NCBI RefSeq assembly: GCF_001399675.1
Contig: NZ_LJCO01000108.1
Span: 1 to 64,000 of the forward strand
Origin: Paenalicyclobacillus ferrooxydans
GTDB lineage: Bacteria > Bacillota > Bacilli > Alicyclobacillales > Alicyclobacillaceae
Direction of reading: 5' to 3'
Length of the DNA stretch: 64,000 nt
Part shown: positions 8,822 through 15,659 of the stretch, piece after piece
Position numbering within the stretch: the first letter of the stretch is position 1
Layout: each line of letters starts with the position of its first letter
Notes under the pieces: generated by a model
The model's database searches: none
The model's input: the letters and a program-made list of their open reading frames with translations, nothing else
Told to the model about the DNA's origin: nothing
Made by a program: the position numbers and the translations under genes

Positions 8822-9181
8822 TCAGGAAGATTTTTGACTTGAATTGAGTTGAACCTGTGTTGCAACAATGTTTATTTCGTCCCCTGAGTTGAGGAGGAGT
8901 TTTGTTCTAAATTGCTCCGTCTTCAACTTCCCGTCTTGTTCAGTAGTCAGCGACACACAGTAATATCCTCCGCCCCACGGCTCATTTATGGGTACGTGCA
9001 GTTCAGTAACGCCTGAAAAGGTTAATTCGACTTCGCTCTTACTTTCTTGTTCGATCCGTACATCGTGGAGGTACACGACAACCTGGTTATCCTTATAGGA
9101 GACTCGAATATCTCCAAGTTCAGCATCATGAAAATACAAGTTGTCGAGAGAAGAATGATTGCTGGAATGGAAGAGTTCCAA
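8822..9181 (-). CDS. Hypothetical protein (cassette-like gene)
   Basis: I do not recognise this product. The likely protein is about 119 residues from a TTG at 9181 to a TGA at 8822. It has a central LYFHDAELGDIRVSYKDNQVVVYLHDVRIE segment and predicted beta strands throughout, reminiscent of small all-beta Bacillus proteins of unknown function. The frame stays open upstream to 9367, but that part overlaps the next gene and a boundary motif, so it is unlikely to be translated. The upstream GAGGTTGAG is a weak ribosome binding site. It lies between boundary motif copies 1 and 2 and is one of the single-gene units of the array. Confidence 0.55.
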   Translation of the reverse strand: MELFHSSNHSSLDNLYFHDAELGDIRVSYKDNQVVVYLHDVRIEQESKSEVELTFSGVTELHVPINEPWGGGYYCVSLTTEQDGKLKTEQFRTKLLLNSGDEINIVATQVQLNSSQKSS

Positions 9182-9212
9182 AATGCTCAACCTCGCTGTA
9201 GTCGTAATCCTT

Positions 9213-9236
9213 CTTAAACTATGCTGCCCGTTAGTC
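9213..9236 (-). repeat. Cassette-boundary motif copy 2
   Basis: The minus strand reads GACTAACGGGCAGCATAGTT then TAAG. The TAA of the motif is the stop codon of the gene at 9231-9536. The motif core GGGCAG is at 9229-9224. Confidence 0.7.
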
Positions 9237-9536
9237 CTGTAAAAACTTTCGCCAAGATTGGTCACTGTACCCGAACTGGTCTCTACCCGATTCCGTAATG
9301 TCGAACCAAAAGTCCTCAAGCAATAGGTCATCGCTGTTTTCGAATGTAACGTTGTCAGGGGAATCAATTATTTTGATTGCACCTTGTCGCAACAGGTCAC
9401 TTAGCATTTGGCGAATCTCAACACGGGATAGGCGAAATCCATTATGCATCAGCCAGTTTTCTACGTGGAGGATGGTGTTTGCTTCGTGTTGGAACGCACC
9501 TAATATGCATTTTTGTAATGCAAAGTCGTACGTCAT
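9231..9536 (-). CDS. Small hypothetical protein with possible winged-helix fold (cassette-like gene)
   Basis: The 101-residue acidic protein is not recognised. Its first 60 residues (LQKCILGAFQHEANTILHVENWL... LSRVEIRQMLSDLLRQGAIKI) read like a winged helix-turn-helix: three helices ending in a small strand. The C-terminus FWFDITESGRDQF resembles the wing end of PadR/MarR-like proteins. A strong ribosome binding site (GAGGTGGTGAT) precedes the ATG. It is flanked by boundary motif copies 2 and 3, and its stop codon lies inside copy 2. Regulatory function is only a guess from predicted structure. Confidence 0.72.
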   Translation of the reverse strand: MTYDFALQKCILGAFQHEANTILHVENWLMHNGFRLSRVEIRQMLSDLLRQGAIKIIDSPDNVTFENSDDLLLEDFWFDITESGRDQFGYSDQSWRKFLQD

Positions 9537-9560
9537 AATCCATCACCACCTCAATCGTTA

Positions 9561-9584
9561 TTGTACTCTTCTGCCCGAAACTGA
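9561..9584 (-). repeat. Cassette-boundary motif copy 3
   Basis: The minus strand reads CAGTTTCGGGCAGAAGAGTA then CAA, with the core GGGCAG at 9576-9571. It lies between the Nudix gene (stop 9636) and the start of the next gene at 9536. Confidence 0.6.
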
Positions 9585-9635
9585 CATAAGCACACGGTAA
9601 GGAAGGTTGCATACTTATCCAATACTCAGATGTGC

Positions 9636-10043
9636 TTAGGTTTCGCTGTTAGTCAATTGGAGTAGGAACTCTCTATCTTCCGGAAATGCCAAGTTCAACG
9701 TCATGAGGTCATTCCAAGATTTCCATGCAACCTGATGAATTAGTCCATCGGGGTCTTGGATGCACGCATTTCCTGCGAAAACGGTGGCTTGAAAATAATG
9801 CACTTCAACATTCCACCCGTACGACTGTCCTCGCTTTTCAAAGAGCTCTTTACCAACATGAACCCTATACCCAGTCTCCTCCCACACTTCCCGAGCACAA
9901 CACTCTTCAAAAGTTTCTCCTGGCTCAACTCCACCAGATGGAACAGACCATTTGGGTTCCTCATCAGGTTTGCCTTGGAACACCATCAGGACTTGGTGAT
10001 TTTCATTCAAGCAGCAGGCGGCTGCACCACGCCAGAAGTTCAC
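9636..10043 (-). CDS. Nudix hydrolase
   Basis: The 135-residue protein is a stand-alone Nudix hydrolase. The box is complete: GGVEPGETFEECC followed by AREVWEETGY (about residues 37-59) fits GX5EX7REUXEEXGU, with the metal-binding glutamates present. Such enzymes hydrolyse nucleoside diphosphate-linked compounds; the substrate here is unknown. The start is a GTG at 10043 immediately after an in-frame TGA, with a GGGG stretch upstream. It sits between boundary motif copies 3 and 4 as a single-gene unit. Confidence 0.88.
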   Translation of the reverse strand: MNFWRGAAACCLNENHQVLMVFQGKPDEEPKWSVPSGGVEPGETFEECCAREVWEETGYRVHVGKELFEKRGQSYGWNVEVHYFQATVFAGNACIQDPDGLIHQVAWKSWNDLMTLNLAFPEDREFLLQLTNSET

Positions 10044-10093
10044 TCATACGTACCCCATTTCTGTCAATGTCGAGGCTTGAATGCGTCTCTTTC

Positions 10094-10118
10094 CGTCGCT
10101 CTACTGCCCAAGTTCAAC
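10094..10118 (-). repeat. Cassette-boundary motif copy 4
   Basis: The minus strand contains AACTTGGGCAGTAGAGCGAC, with the core at 10109-10104. About 30 bases upstream is ATATGCA (10144-10138), also seen beside copy 6, and a small GGGG-ctgaa-CCCC hairpin lies between them. Confidence 0.65.
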
Positions 10119-10273
10119 AGGGGTTCAGCCCCACCATTGCATATTAATACACTCAACAAGGGTACGTATGGACAGATACCCCACCGCAGTATGTTGAAGG
10201 ACCGCGTCTGCTTTCTAGGTACAATGAGTTCTCAAAAAGATGTCATTTCCTTTGATCGAACACTAGAGAGTAG

Positions 10274-10852
10274 TTACGGTTGGAACTTCTGATACAAACC
10301 TTCGCAAACGACTTTTGGTTCACTGTAGTGTTCGACCTGGTGCTCCTTAAGCTCAATTTCCGTCCATCCACACAGTAGTTGACGGCAATCATCAAGAGAA
10401 AAATAGTATCGTTCAATTGTTTGTGGTGCCATCACATGCGGGTCGTGAATTGAATTTAGCCTGAAGAGAAATAAGCCGTTCTGACGGAGTAATCGCGAAA
10501 TCTCAGTCATGATGTTACTGAGTGTTCGCGGGTCAAAATAGTGCAAGGAAAGGCTTGCAAGAACCATGTCAAACTCTTCATCCGGGAAGGGAAACGGTTG
10601 ACGCGTATCCCACTGTAAAAAATGTCCTTTTGAGACCTCTTGTTTAGCTAATTCAATAGCGGTCTGAGCGTAGTCCGTCCCTGTTACGTCAAATCCAGAT
10701 TCAACAAGGAATTGAGTTTGCGCGCCAGTTCCGCACCCAATGTCGAGTATCCGATGCATGTTCGCTTGCTTTAGTTGGGGTACGTATTCTTGAACCCATG
10801 GAAAATACGTCCGTGTCAATCGATGAACATTTTTGAAGTGTTTTTCCCACAT
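10274..10852 (-). CDS. Class I SAM-dependent methyltransferase
   Basis: The protein of about 192 residues is a small-molecule-type class I methyltransferase. Motif I is ILDIGCGTGAQTQFL, motif II has the acidic residue of VTGTDYAQTAIELA, and DEEFDMVLASLSLHYF is the motif IV region. The ATG at 10852 is preceded by AAGG at seven bases. An upstream in-frame start at 10921 would add 23 residues with no better ribosome binding site. The substrate is unknown; proteins of this type often act on small metabolites. It is flanked by boundary motif copies 4 and 5. Confidence 0.85.
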   Translation of the reverse strand: MWEKHFKNVHRLTRTYFPWVQEYVPQLKQANMHRILDIGCGTGAQTQFLVESGFDVTGTDYAQTAIELAKQEVSKGHFLQWDTRQPFPFPDEEFDMVLASLSLHYFDPRTLSNIMTEISRLLRQNGLFLFRLNSIHDPHVMAPQTIERYYFSLDDCRQLLCGWTEIELKEHQVEHYSEPKVVCEGLYQKFQP

Positions 10853-10990
10853 CACTTTACCTTGATCCAAGACATCGCCCACCTCTCCGTAAACCCCAAT
10901 CACTAAGAGAGTACAGTACAAATGATGGAAAAAACAATCTGAAAATCTGATAATAAAAACTATATAATGAAGGTGTCATTGGATAATATT

Positions 10991-11012
10991 TACTAAACCA
11001 ACCTGCCCTTTG
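10991..11012 (-). repeat. Cassette-boundary motif copy 5
   Basis: The minus strand reads AAAGGGCAGGTTGGTTTAGT then A, close to copies 1 and 9. It lies between the membrane-anchored hypothetical gene (stop 11114) and the methyltransferase start. Confidence 0.68.
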
Positions 11013-11113
11013 GCCCCGTAAAGCGTACTTACTGAACACTGCATTTTCATGCAGAATTCTTGAACAGTGGCTTATGAGACATGCGCCCCCGTATGTTCAA
11101 GAAGTTGCTGTTT

Positions 11114-11596
11114 TTACATAGTCTTGGCACTGTTCTTCTTTGCTTCAACAAACCTTTTAAGTCCACTTGTCACTGTGATGGGATTTTGCTGAGCAAGCAG
11201 AGCAACTTTCATATTTTGACGAAGTATAGCATCTACATAATCATTTTGGTTCACAGGATTCCGAAATTGAATCCATATCTGCCCAGTTGAGAGACCGATG
11301 ATGGGCTTGTAGGACATTGGTTTTCCTTCTCTTAGCTGAGTTAAAACGTAGTTTATTTCTGACCTATTTTCGGTTGTGTATCGAGTTTGCGTTCCATGTA
11401 CTGGCTGGTAAACAATGTCCATTTCCATGGGGGTTTTATAAACATTCCAAGACGCAGTCGTTACATCATCTTGCTTGAATGTGAATGGATTGAAATAATA
11501 GACACGATGAATGTGCCAGACTACAATGCCGCATAGGATGACCGCTAGCAATCCTAAGCTTAAAGTCCATACTCTTCTCCTCATGAAGACAACCAC
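11114..11596 (-). CDS. Membrane-anchored hypothetical protein (cassette-like gene)
   Basis: This 160-residue protein is not recognised. It has one N-terminal membrane anchor (about residues 10-30, WTLSLGLLAVILCGIVVW) after an Arg-rich start. The remainder is an extracytoplasmic domain of mixed alpha/beta type with many aromatic residues. An in-frame ATG at residue 5 could be the true start; GGAAGGTGG lies just upstream of the first ATG. It is bounded by motif copies 5 and 6. Confidence 0.65.
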   Translation of the reverse strand: MVVFMRRRVWTLSLGLLAVILCGIVVWHIHRVYYFNPFTFKQDDVTTASWNVYKTPMEMDIVYQPVHGTQTRYTTENRSEINYVLTQLREGKPMSYKPIIGLSTGQIWIQFRNPVNQNDYVDAILRQNMKVALLAQQNPITVTSGLKRFVEAKKNSAKTM

Positions 11597-11620
11597 CTTC
11601 CTCAGCTCATAGAGCGTTAT

Positions 11621-11642
11621 TCAGTTCTACTGCCCAAGAGCC
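11621..11642 (-). repeat. Cassette-boundary motif copy 6
   Basis: The minus strand contains CTCTTGGGCAGTAGAACTGA, with the core at 11635-11630. Ten bases (CTTGGGCAGT and the following AGA) match copy 4. A linked 18-bp element lies 30 bp further at 11664-11681. Confidence 0.65.
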
Positions 11643-11663
11643 CTACAACAACAACGATAAAGG

Positions 11664-11681
11664 CACTGCATATTCATTCAC
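11664..11681. repeat. 18-bp direct repeat near boundary motif 6
   Basis: CACTGCATATTCATTCAC occurs here and again, identically, at 14625-14642. Related TGCATAT sequences lie beside boundary motif copies 4 (10138-10144) and 7 (12067-12073, inverted). Confidence 0.6.
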
Positions 11682-11746
11682 CGCCGTTGCGCCTGGTCCA
11701 TTACATTGTGTTCCCATCGATCCAATCACGAAGTACCCTTACACCG

Positions 11747-11983
11747 TCATTCTTTACGGTCAGGTATCGGGGTCATCATCTCACGGCTGCCACAATTTGG
11801 ACACGTGATTAAACGGGCACCCATCCGGTGTGGGGCAAATGCGAACGTCAAACCCGAAACCTTAAAAGCACAACCGCAAATTGGGCAATCAAAGTGAACT
11901 TTTTTGTTAAAATAAACCATCACAACAGCAACTAATGCGATTATGATAAGAGGAGCAAATGCTTGCATCACAGTAAATGACAC
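11747..11983 (-). CDS. Small membrane protein with zinc-ribbon
   Basis: The 78-residue protein has one N-terminal transmembrane helix (residues 5-24, VMQAFAPLIIIALVAVVMVY) and a C-terminal zinc ribbon with two Cys pairs, CPICG and CPNCG (about residues 33-66). Such small anchored zinc ribbons are common in Bacillales and have no assigned role. It is a single-gene unit between boundary motif copies 6 and 7. Confidence 0.75.
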   Translation of the reverse strand: MSFTVMQAFAPLIIIALVAVVMVYFNKKVHFDCPICGCAFKVSGLTFAFAPHRMGARLITCPNCGSREMMTPIPDRKE

Positions 11984-12040
11984 CCCCGATTTTTGAATAG
12001 CGATATCCCCAGAGTACCATCAGTCTCCATCGATTCTATA

Positions 12041-12062
12041 GCAGTTTTCTGCTGCCCGCATA
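12041..12062 (-). repeat. Cassette-boundary motif copy 7
   Basis: The minus strand reads ATGCGGGCAGCAGAAAACTG, with the core at 12057-12052 and an adjacent TGCATAT (minus strand, 12073-12067). It lies between the DUF4870 pseudogene and the zinc-ribbon gene. Confidence 0.65.
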
Positions 12063-12102
12063 GTGAATATGCACTCGTGAGCCAGGTCAATCCCATACCG
12101 GA

Positions 12103-12441
12103 TCAGCGAATGAAACGAATCGTCAGAGGATATCGGTAATGTTCCCCATTATAAACTCTGACTGTGGCAATGATGACAAGCACTATCTGAAAGACGGCTA
12201 GCGTAAAGAGTAGGAGAAATCCAATCAAGATGAGGCACAACAGACCAGCAATAATTGCATAAAGCAGCAGTGATATCTGGAAATTGAGCGACTCTTTACC
12301 CTGCTCGTCAACAAACGGGGATTGATTCCTCTTGATCAGCCAGACAATCAAGGGTCAAAGAACCCAACCCAATGGGACAATCCACCCTGCAAAGGCTGCC
12401 AGGTGGCAAGCCATAGCCCAGTCCTTCTCTTGTGGAGTCAC
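12103..12441 (-). pseudogene. DUF4870 (Tic20-like) membrane protein with in-frame stop
   Basis: The full frame begins at a GTG (12441) with a good AAGGGGGA ribosome binding site. It reads the family N-terminus DWAMACHLAAFAGWIVPLGWVL and then meets TGA at 12357-12355. The rest, PLIVWLIKRNQSPFVDEQGKESLNF and the hydrophobic C-terminal helices, continues in the same frame. In homologues the stop position is normally Gly (GPLIVWL), so one base change from GGA to TGA explains it. The product would be about 112 residues. A downstream TTG at 12351 could only make an N-terminally shortened protein. A sequencing error or readthrough is possible. Confidence 0.8.
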
Positions 12442-12818
12442 AGTATCCCCCTTCCAATAGATAATTTGGCATAGACCGAGGTCCATGATATGGATGATGG
12501 ATGACATATGCCAACTGTCAACCTAATGATACGTCGAGGTTTTAAAGTCTTCTGCCATCCGGTTACACCTCCACGTGCTGATGGATGAGTCGGCCCGTTG
12601 AGGTAGAAGACAATCACCTCACCATGACGTCGAACACAGTCGATCCCGCTGTAATGGGAGAGTTCGGGTCGGCGCCTTGAAACGCGGCATGAACACTCGC
12701 TGGGAGAAACGAAAACCCAGATTGCGATATACAACCCAAGCAAGAGCGCCGCAATGACCGCGTACAGGTCAATTCTCGGTACCATTCCGACAACGAGGTT
12801 GATTTGTTGTACATGCAT
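12438..12818 (-). CDS. Possible small membrane protein, uncertain
   Basis: The first 45 codons contain a plausible transmembrane segment (DLYAVIAALLLGLYIAIWVFV). The rest, with many Arg, Cys and His residues, is less protein-like and runs through boundary motif copy 8 into the DUF4870 start. I suspect a real short gene starting at 12818 or 12785 whose 3' part is degraded or frameshifted. No family was recognised. Confidence 0.3.
   Translation of the reverse strand: MHVQQINLVVGMVPRIDLYAVIAALLLGLYIAIWVFVSPSECSCRVSRRRPELSHYSGIDCVRRHGEVIVFYLNGPTHPSARGGVTGWQKTLKPRRIIRLTVGICHPSSISWTSVYAKLSIGRGIL
12541..12562 (-). repeat. Cassette-boundary motif copy 8 (diverged)
   Basis: The minus strand reads CGGATGGCAGAAGACTTTAA, with GGCAG in place of GGGCAG. 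Position and orientation, about 100 bp before the DUF4870 start, fit the series. Confidence 0.5.
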
Positions 12819-12865
12819 GCAGAGTATTTAATCTCAACCTTCGGTAAATCCCTTATAAACAGAAG

Positions 12866-12905
12866 AACCACCCCCTGCGGTCACCAGCCAATCTAGGGGG
12901 TGGTT
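12866..12905. terminator. Terminator downstream of the stalk-domain protein gene
   Basis: A perfect 11-bp inverted repeat (AACCACCCCCT / AGGGGGTGGTT) starts 11 bp after the stop of the minus-strand gene at 12916. It is followed by T-rich sequence on both strands, so it could act in both directions. Confidence 0.75.
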
Positions 12906-12915
12906 ATCTTTTTGC

Positions 12916-13917
12916 TTATTTATTGCTGTTAACTACAGCCTCTAGTGCCCTAACTGGGTCACCAGGTCTTTGCAGTTGGTACACTTTGTTGCCTTCCTGC
13001 CAGGCAATCGTTGTATCACCGGTCAGTGCAGATACGTTCGAGTTTGTGCTTTCGACAACAATCACGCCTTTGGTCCTCGGTGCCGGAAGCATGTGCGTAT
13101 GCAAGTACGAGACGACGTTCTTCGCAACCTGTTCTCCATCCTCGTTGTTTGTATAATAGAGCACATCGATGGTCCAATTCCCTTCGTGCCACTGCAATCC
13201 ATTATTACCCTGTTTGCCTGTGCTCACGTCGGATTGCGCGGTGATGCCGTCACCCAGATTGACCGAACTGGCGTTGAATTTCATGAAACTGAAGTTGCTC
13301 TCGATAGTCGTGACCGCATTCAGTGCTTCTGATGAAGTTGGATAGGACTGCTCAGTGATTGGGCTGTTCTGTTGGGTCACCATCTGCCAATCGGACCCAT
13401 TCCATGTTGCATGCATCATCCAGTACTGGTTGAGAACCTGGTCGATGTAATAAATCGGTACGTACGTTGTTTTAACGCCCGATGCCGGGTCCTTCGCGAC
13501 GAGCTTCGGAATGTTCATGGACGGGGCGCTTCCGCTTACCAATGTGACTTGCATTTGACCTTTTGGAGCAGTAAGCGGTTGCGCCTCCGGATTCCCAAGG
13601 GCAGCGCCTGTGACCCATCCGGATGGGTCACTTACAAACGTTAGCGAAGTTCCGTTCCAACTGGTTTGAAAACCTGCCTTCGTGAGCACCTGTTGCAGGT
13701 AGTAAACTGGGACCCATGTTGTTTTCGATCCGCCCCAAGGGTCTTTTGCGATCACATGTTCAGGATTTGAGACATTTTGTCCATTAAGATAAATGTGCGT
13801 GGCAGCCATCGTGTTCCCAGACTGTATTGCCGCCATTGCCGGGACCGCCGCCAGCCCGGACGCCAGAGTGACACCTGCCAGAACCAGACCTGATACCGCG
13901 TATCTATTGAGTTTCAT
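12916..13917 (-). CDS. Secreted protein with two stalk-like repeats
   Basis: The 333-residue precursor has a typical signal peptide (MKLNRYAVSGLVLAGVTLA..., cleavage expected after AAVPAMA). Two related repeats of about 65 residues follow, each with the pattern IAKDP-x-GG-x-KTTWVPVYYL(Q)QVL and a SWNGTSLTF-type end, like the copper amine oxidase N-terminal/stalk domains common in Alicyclobacillus-type genomes. The C-terminal 140 residues form a separate domain with WTIDVLYYTNNEDGEQVAKNVVSYL. An AGGAG ribosome binding site fits the ATG at 13917; the longer frame to 13989 would bury the signal peptide. The function is unknown, but export is clear. It has its own terminator. Confidence 0.82.
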   Translation of the reverse strand: MKLNRYAVSGLVLAGVTLASGLAAVPAMAAIQSGNTMAATHIYLNGQNVSNPEHVIAKDPWGGSKTTWVPVYYLQQVLTKAGFQTSWNGTSLTFVSDPSGWVTGAALGNPEAQPLTAPKGQMQVTLVSGSAPSMNIPKLVAKDPASGVKTTYVPIYYIDQVLNQYWMMHATWNGSDWQMVTQQNSPITEQSYPTSSEALNAVTTIESNFSFMKFNASSVNLGDGITAQSDVSTGKQGNNGLQWHEGNWTIDVLYYTNNEDGEQVAKNVVSYLHTHMLPAPRTKGVIVVESTNSNVSALTGDTTIAWQEGNKVYQLQRPGDPVRALEAVVNSNK

Positions 13918-14113
13918 CAAAGCACTCTCCTCTTGTTTTGGAACTGCATCGGAAACCATGCGCATGTTCATTTGTGTCTTGCTTGTCACATCGAGATAGA
14001 CGTCGTCAACGCATAAAGGTTACATAAGTTTGCAATGAAAAAATTGGATCACAACATAAAAATGCCTGCACATTGACTGCCATGCTGAATTGCATAGTTG
14101 TGGTGGGCTTAAC

Positions 14114-14491
14114 ATGGCTGTCGTTTTACGGATACAAGACACAGGGAGCGTCGGAATTGCTGTCCAGGCAGTGAGCACTTCAGATACGCGATTCGATGTT
14201 GAAGATTTCTCGGGAACAACGTTTGGGGATGTGCTGAGGCGATTAAGTCGCAAAGGCCATGGACTAACCTTTGTCACGGACAAAATCTTCGTCGGCACCA
14301 AGACAGCACGTAAGAAGTTACTGGAAGTGTCCAGACATCAAGCCAGAGAATGTCGCATCGACATGTTTGCAAGAAAGGATGTTGAAGATCTGTGGTGTAT
14401 CGATGGCTTTTGGACCGTCATAAAAGGTGAAGGGCAGGGGAATAATCATACACGCACGATTCCTCATACGGCTGAACTCAAGCCTGCTTAG
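14114..14491 (+). CDS. Hypothetical protein
   Basis: This plus-strand frame of about 125 residues is not recognised. It starts at ATG 14114 (MAVVLRIQD) after a GGTGGG-like site and contains protein-like stretches such as FSGTTFGDVLRRLSRKGHGLTFVTDKIFVGTKTARKKLLEVSR. The opposite strand also has open frames (14020-14301, 14318-14638), so the coding strand is uncertain. It is divergent from the stalk-domain gene. Confidence 0.4.
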   Translation: MAVVLRIQDTGSVGIAVQAVSTSDTRFDVEDFSGTTFGDVLRRLSRKGHGLTFVTDKIFVGTKTARKKLLEVSRHQARECRIDMFARKDVEDLWCIDGFWTVIKGEGQGNNHTRTIPHTAELKPA

Positions 14492-14504
14492 TGAGAGATC
14501 ATCC

Positions 14505-14720
14505 CTACGTTTCAACCTTTTCCTCAGTCCAAGCACGACGAAGAATTTCATCCACTGTCTCCTGGGGAGTTTGGGTTGAACGGTCAATCCACAATCGTTT
14601 CTGCAATACGAGCGTCGAGACCCACACTGCATATTCATTCACGGACCAAAGAACATAGTTTTGGACATGTGCTCCAGTATAGAGGTTACAATAAGGCAAA
14701 AGCGTGATCGACAAATTCAA
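14505..14720 (-). pseudogene. C-terminal remnant, possibly of a P-loop kinase
   Basis: The last 28 residues (RLWIDRSTQTPQETVDEILRRAW...) look like the C-terminus of a small P-loop nucleotide kinase or shikimate kinase-like protein, which ends in a similar SxxTPEE(T/V)xxEI helix. No P-loop or central domain is present upstream. The preceding part of the frame runs through the 18-bp repeat at 14625-14642 and is probably not coding. It lies downstream of boundary motif copy 9. Confidence 0.4.
14625..14642. repeat. 18-bp direct repeat, second copy
   Basis: CACTGCATATTCATTCAC is identical to 11664-11681, in the same orientation and about 3 kb apart. Confidence 0.6.
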
Positions 14721-14754
14721 GAGATGGCATTATACAGTTTATGGGTTGAGGTGG

Positions 14755-14776
14755 TATCAAACAAACCTGCCTTATT
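14755..14776 (-). repeat. Cassette-boundary motif copy 9
   Basis: The minus strand reads ATAAGGCAGGTTTGTTTGAT then A. The 15 bases CAGGTTTGTTTGATA are identical to copy 1, about 6 kb away. It lies between the FusB-like gene and the kinase remnant. Confidence 0.7.
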
Positions 14777-14822
14777 GTGCAGCAATGCGTGTATTCCGAC
14801 CGTTGCACGTATATACGGAATT

Positions 14823-14856
14823 GTAACTTAGGGCGCTTTGGGACGCCCTAAGTTAC
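14823..14856. repeat. Perfect 13-bp inverted repeat
   Basis: GTAACTTAGGGCG and CGCCCTAAGTTAC are separated by 8 bases, about 60 bp beyond the stop of the FusB-like gene. No T-run follows on either strand, so it is not a typical intrinsic terminator. Confidence 0.7.
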
Positions 14857-14918
14857 GCTACACGCTCTGGACTGCTATAAATCGTGGATAAACATATGGG
14901 AGTCTCACTTCTAATAAT

Positions 14919-15557
14919 TTAACGTTGTCGCTGCGCCTGTTCTACAAAAAATACAAGACCTTTAAGCGAGGTCATCGCCGCGTTGCAGGTGATAGTATTT
15001 AGACACATGTGGTTTCCAACAGTCGTGTAGTTGGACGCTTTTGCTACGGTGGTAACCAAACCTACGTCCTGCCCGCTATGATTGCACACACAGCAAACTC
15101 CAGGACGGTTCAAAGACGTAATCCTGTTTCGGATACCGATCAACTTCCCATTATGTCGGGTCACCACAAACAGAGTATTCGTGGCAATGTCACGCCAGCC
15201 AAAATAGGATAACTTACTCCAGTTGACTTCCGCTAAATCCGGAAGCGGAAGCTTTTTGACTTTCGGAAACAGTTTACGGAGATTGTCTGGTTCAAGCACC
15301 GGAAATGGAATAACGTACGGTTCGAGACGCTGCATGAACTCACCGATCTCGCTTTGCCCCTTTACGTCTTCCATTCCGTCAAACAGTCTGATTTCTGACG
15401 GACCCAACTGCGGAAACATGGATAGTACATTGTCCCGAACGCCCAGTCTGTGAGCTGCATAGACTCTGTAATCACCTGCGAAATAAACGGTCTGAAGCAA
15501 CTGATTTAATTGAACTCGGATGTAATTGAATTGGTGTGGGCATATAAATTTTTCCAT
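14919..15557 (-). CDS. FusB/FusC family EF-G-binding protein
   Basis: The 212-residue protein matches the two-domain FusB/FusC family: an N-terminal helical bundle (FNYIRVQLNQLLQTVYFAGDYRVY) and a C-terminal treble-clef zinc finger. In the zinc finger, CCVCNHSGQ is followed by further Cys residues in MCLNTITCN (about residues 158-195). Family members bind elongation factor G and release it from the ribosome stalled by fusidic acid; chromosomal versions may simply tune EF-G recycling. The ATG at 15557 follows AGGAGG at good spacing. A terminator-like hairpin and short leader frame just upstream suggest attenuation control. Confidence 0.85.
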   Translation of the reverse strand: MEKFICPHQFNYIRVQLNQLLQTVYFAGDYRVYAAHRLGVRDNVLSMFPQLGPSEIRLFDGMEDVKGQSEIGEFMQRLEPYVIPFPVLEPDNLRKLFPKVKKLPLPDLAEVNWSKLSYFGWRDIATNTLFVVTRHNGKLIGIRNRITSLNRPGVCCVCNHSGQDVGLVTTVAKASNYTTVGNHMCLNTITCNAAMTSLKGLVFFVEQAQRQR

Positions 15558-15580
15558 CGTACGTCTGCCTCCTAAAATAG

Positions 15581-15608
15581 AAAAATCACAGGATAAACCT
15601 CCTGTGAT
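15581..15608 (-). terminator. Terminator/attenuator hairpin upstream of the FusB-like gene
   Basis: On the minus strand ATCACAGGA-GGTTTA-TCCTGTGAT is followed by TTTTCTA, a perfect 9-bp stem and U-run. It ends only about 24 bases before the FusB start codon, so it either ends an upstream transcript or attenuates this gene. Confidence 0.75.
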
Positions 15609-15648
15609 ACGGACGCAGATTCCCATTCAGATACAATCCAAGGACCAA
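15586..15648 (-). CDS. Possible 20-residue leader peptide of the FusB-like gene
   Basis: A TTG at 15648, four bases after AGGAG, opens a 20-codon frame that ends at TGA (15588-15586) inside the 3' arm of the attenuator hairpin. A ribosome reading to the stop would melt the stem, which is the geometry of ribosome-mediated attenuation known for several Firmicute antibiotic-resistance genes. The short spacing and TTG start make this tentative. Confidence 0.35.
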   Translation of the reverse strand: MVLGLYLNGNLRPYHRRFIL

Positions 15649-15659
15649 CGCACTCCTAT

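Noticed and set aside
8798-14776. Classical integron with attC sites
   Set aside because: The boundary motifs lack the RYYYAAC and GTTRRRY core boxes, no integrase gene is visible, and no attI-like site was found. I kept only the cassette-like description.
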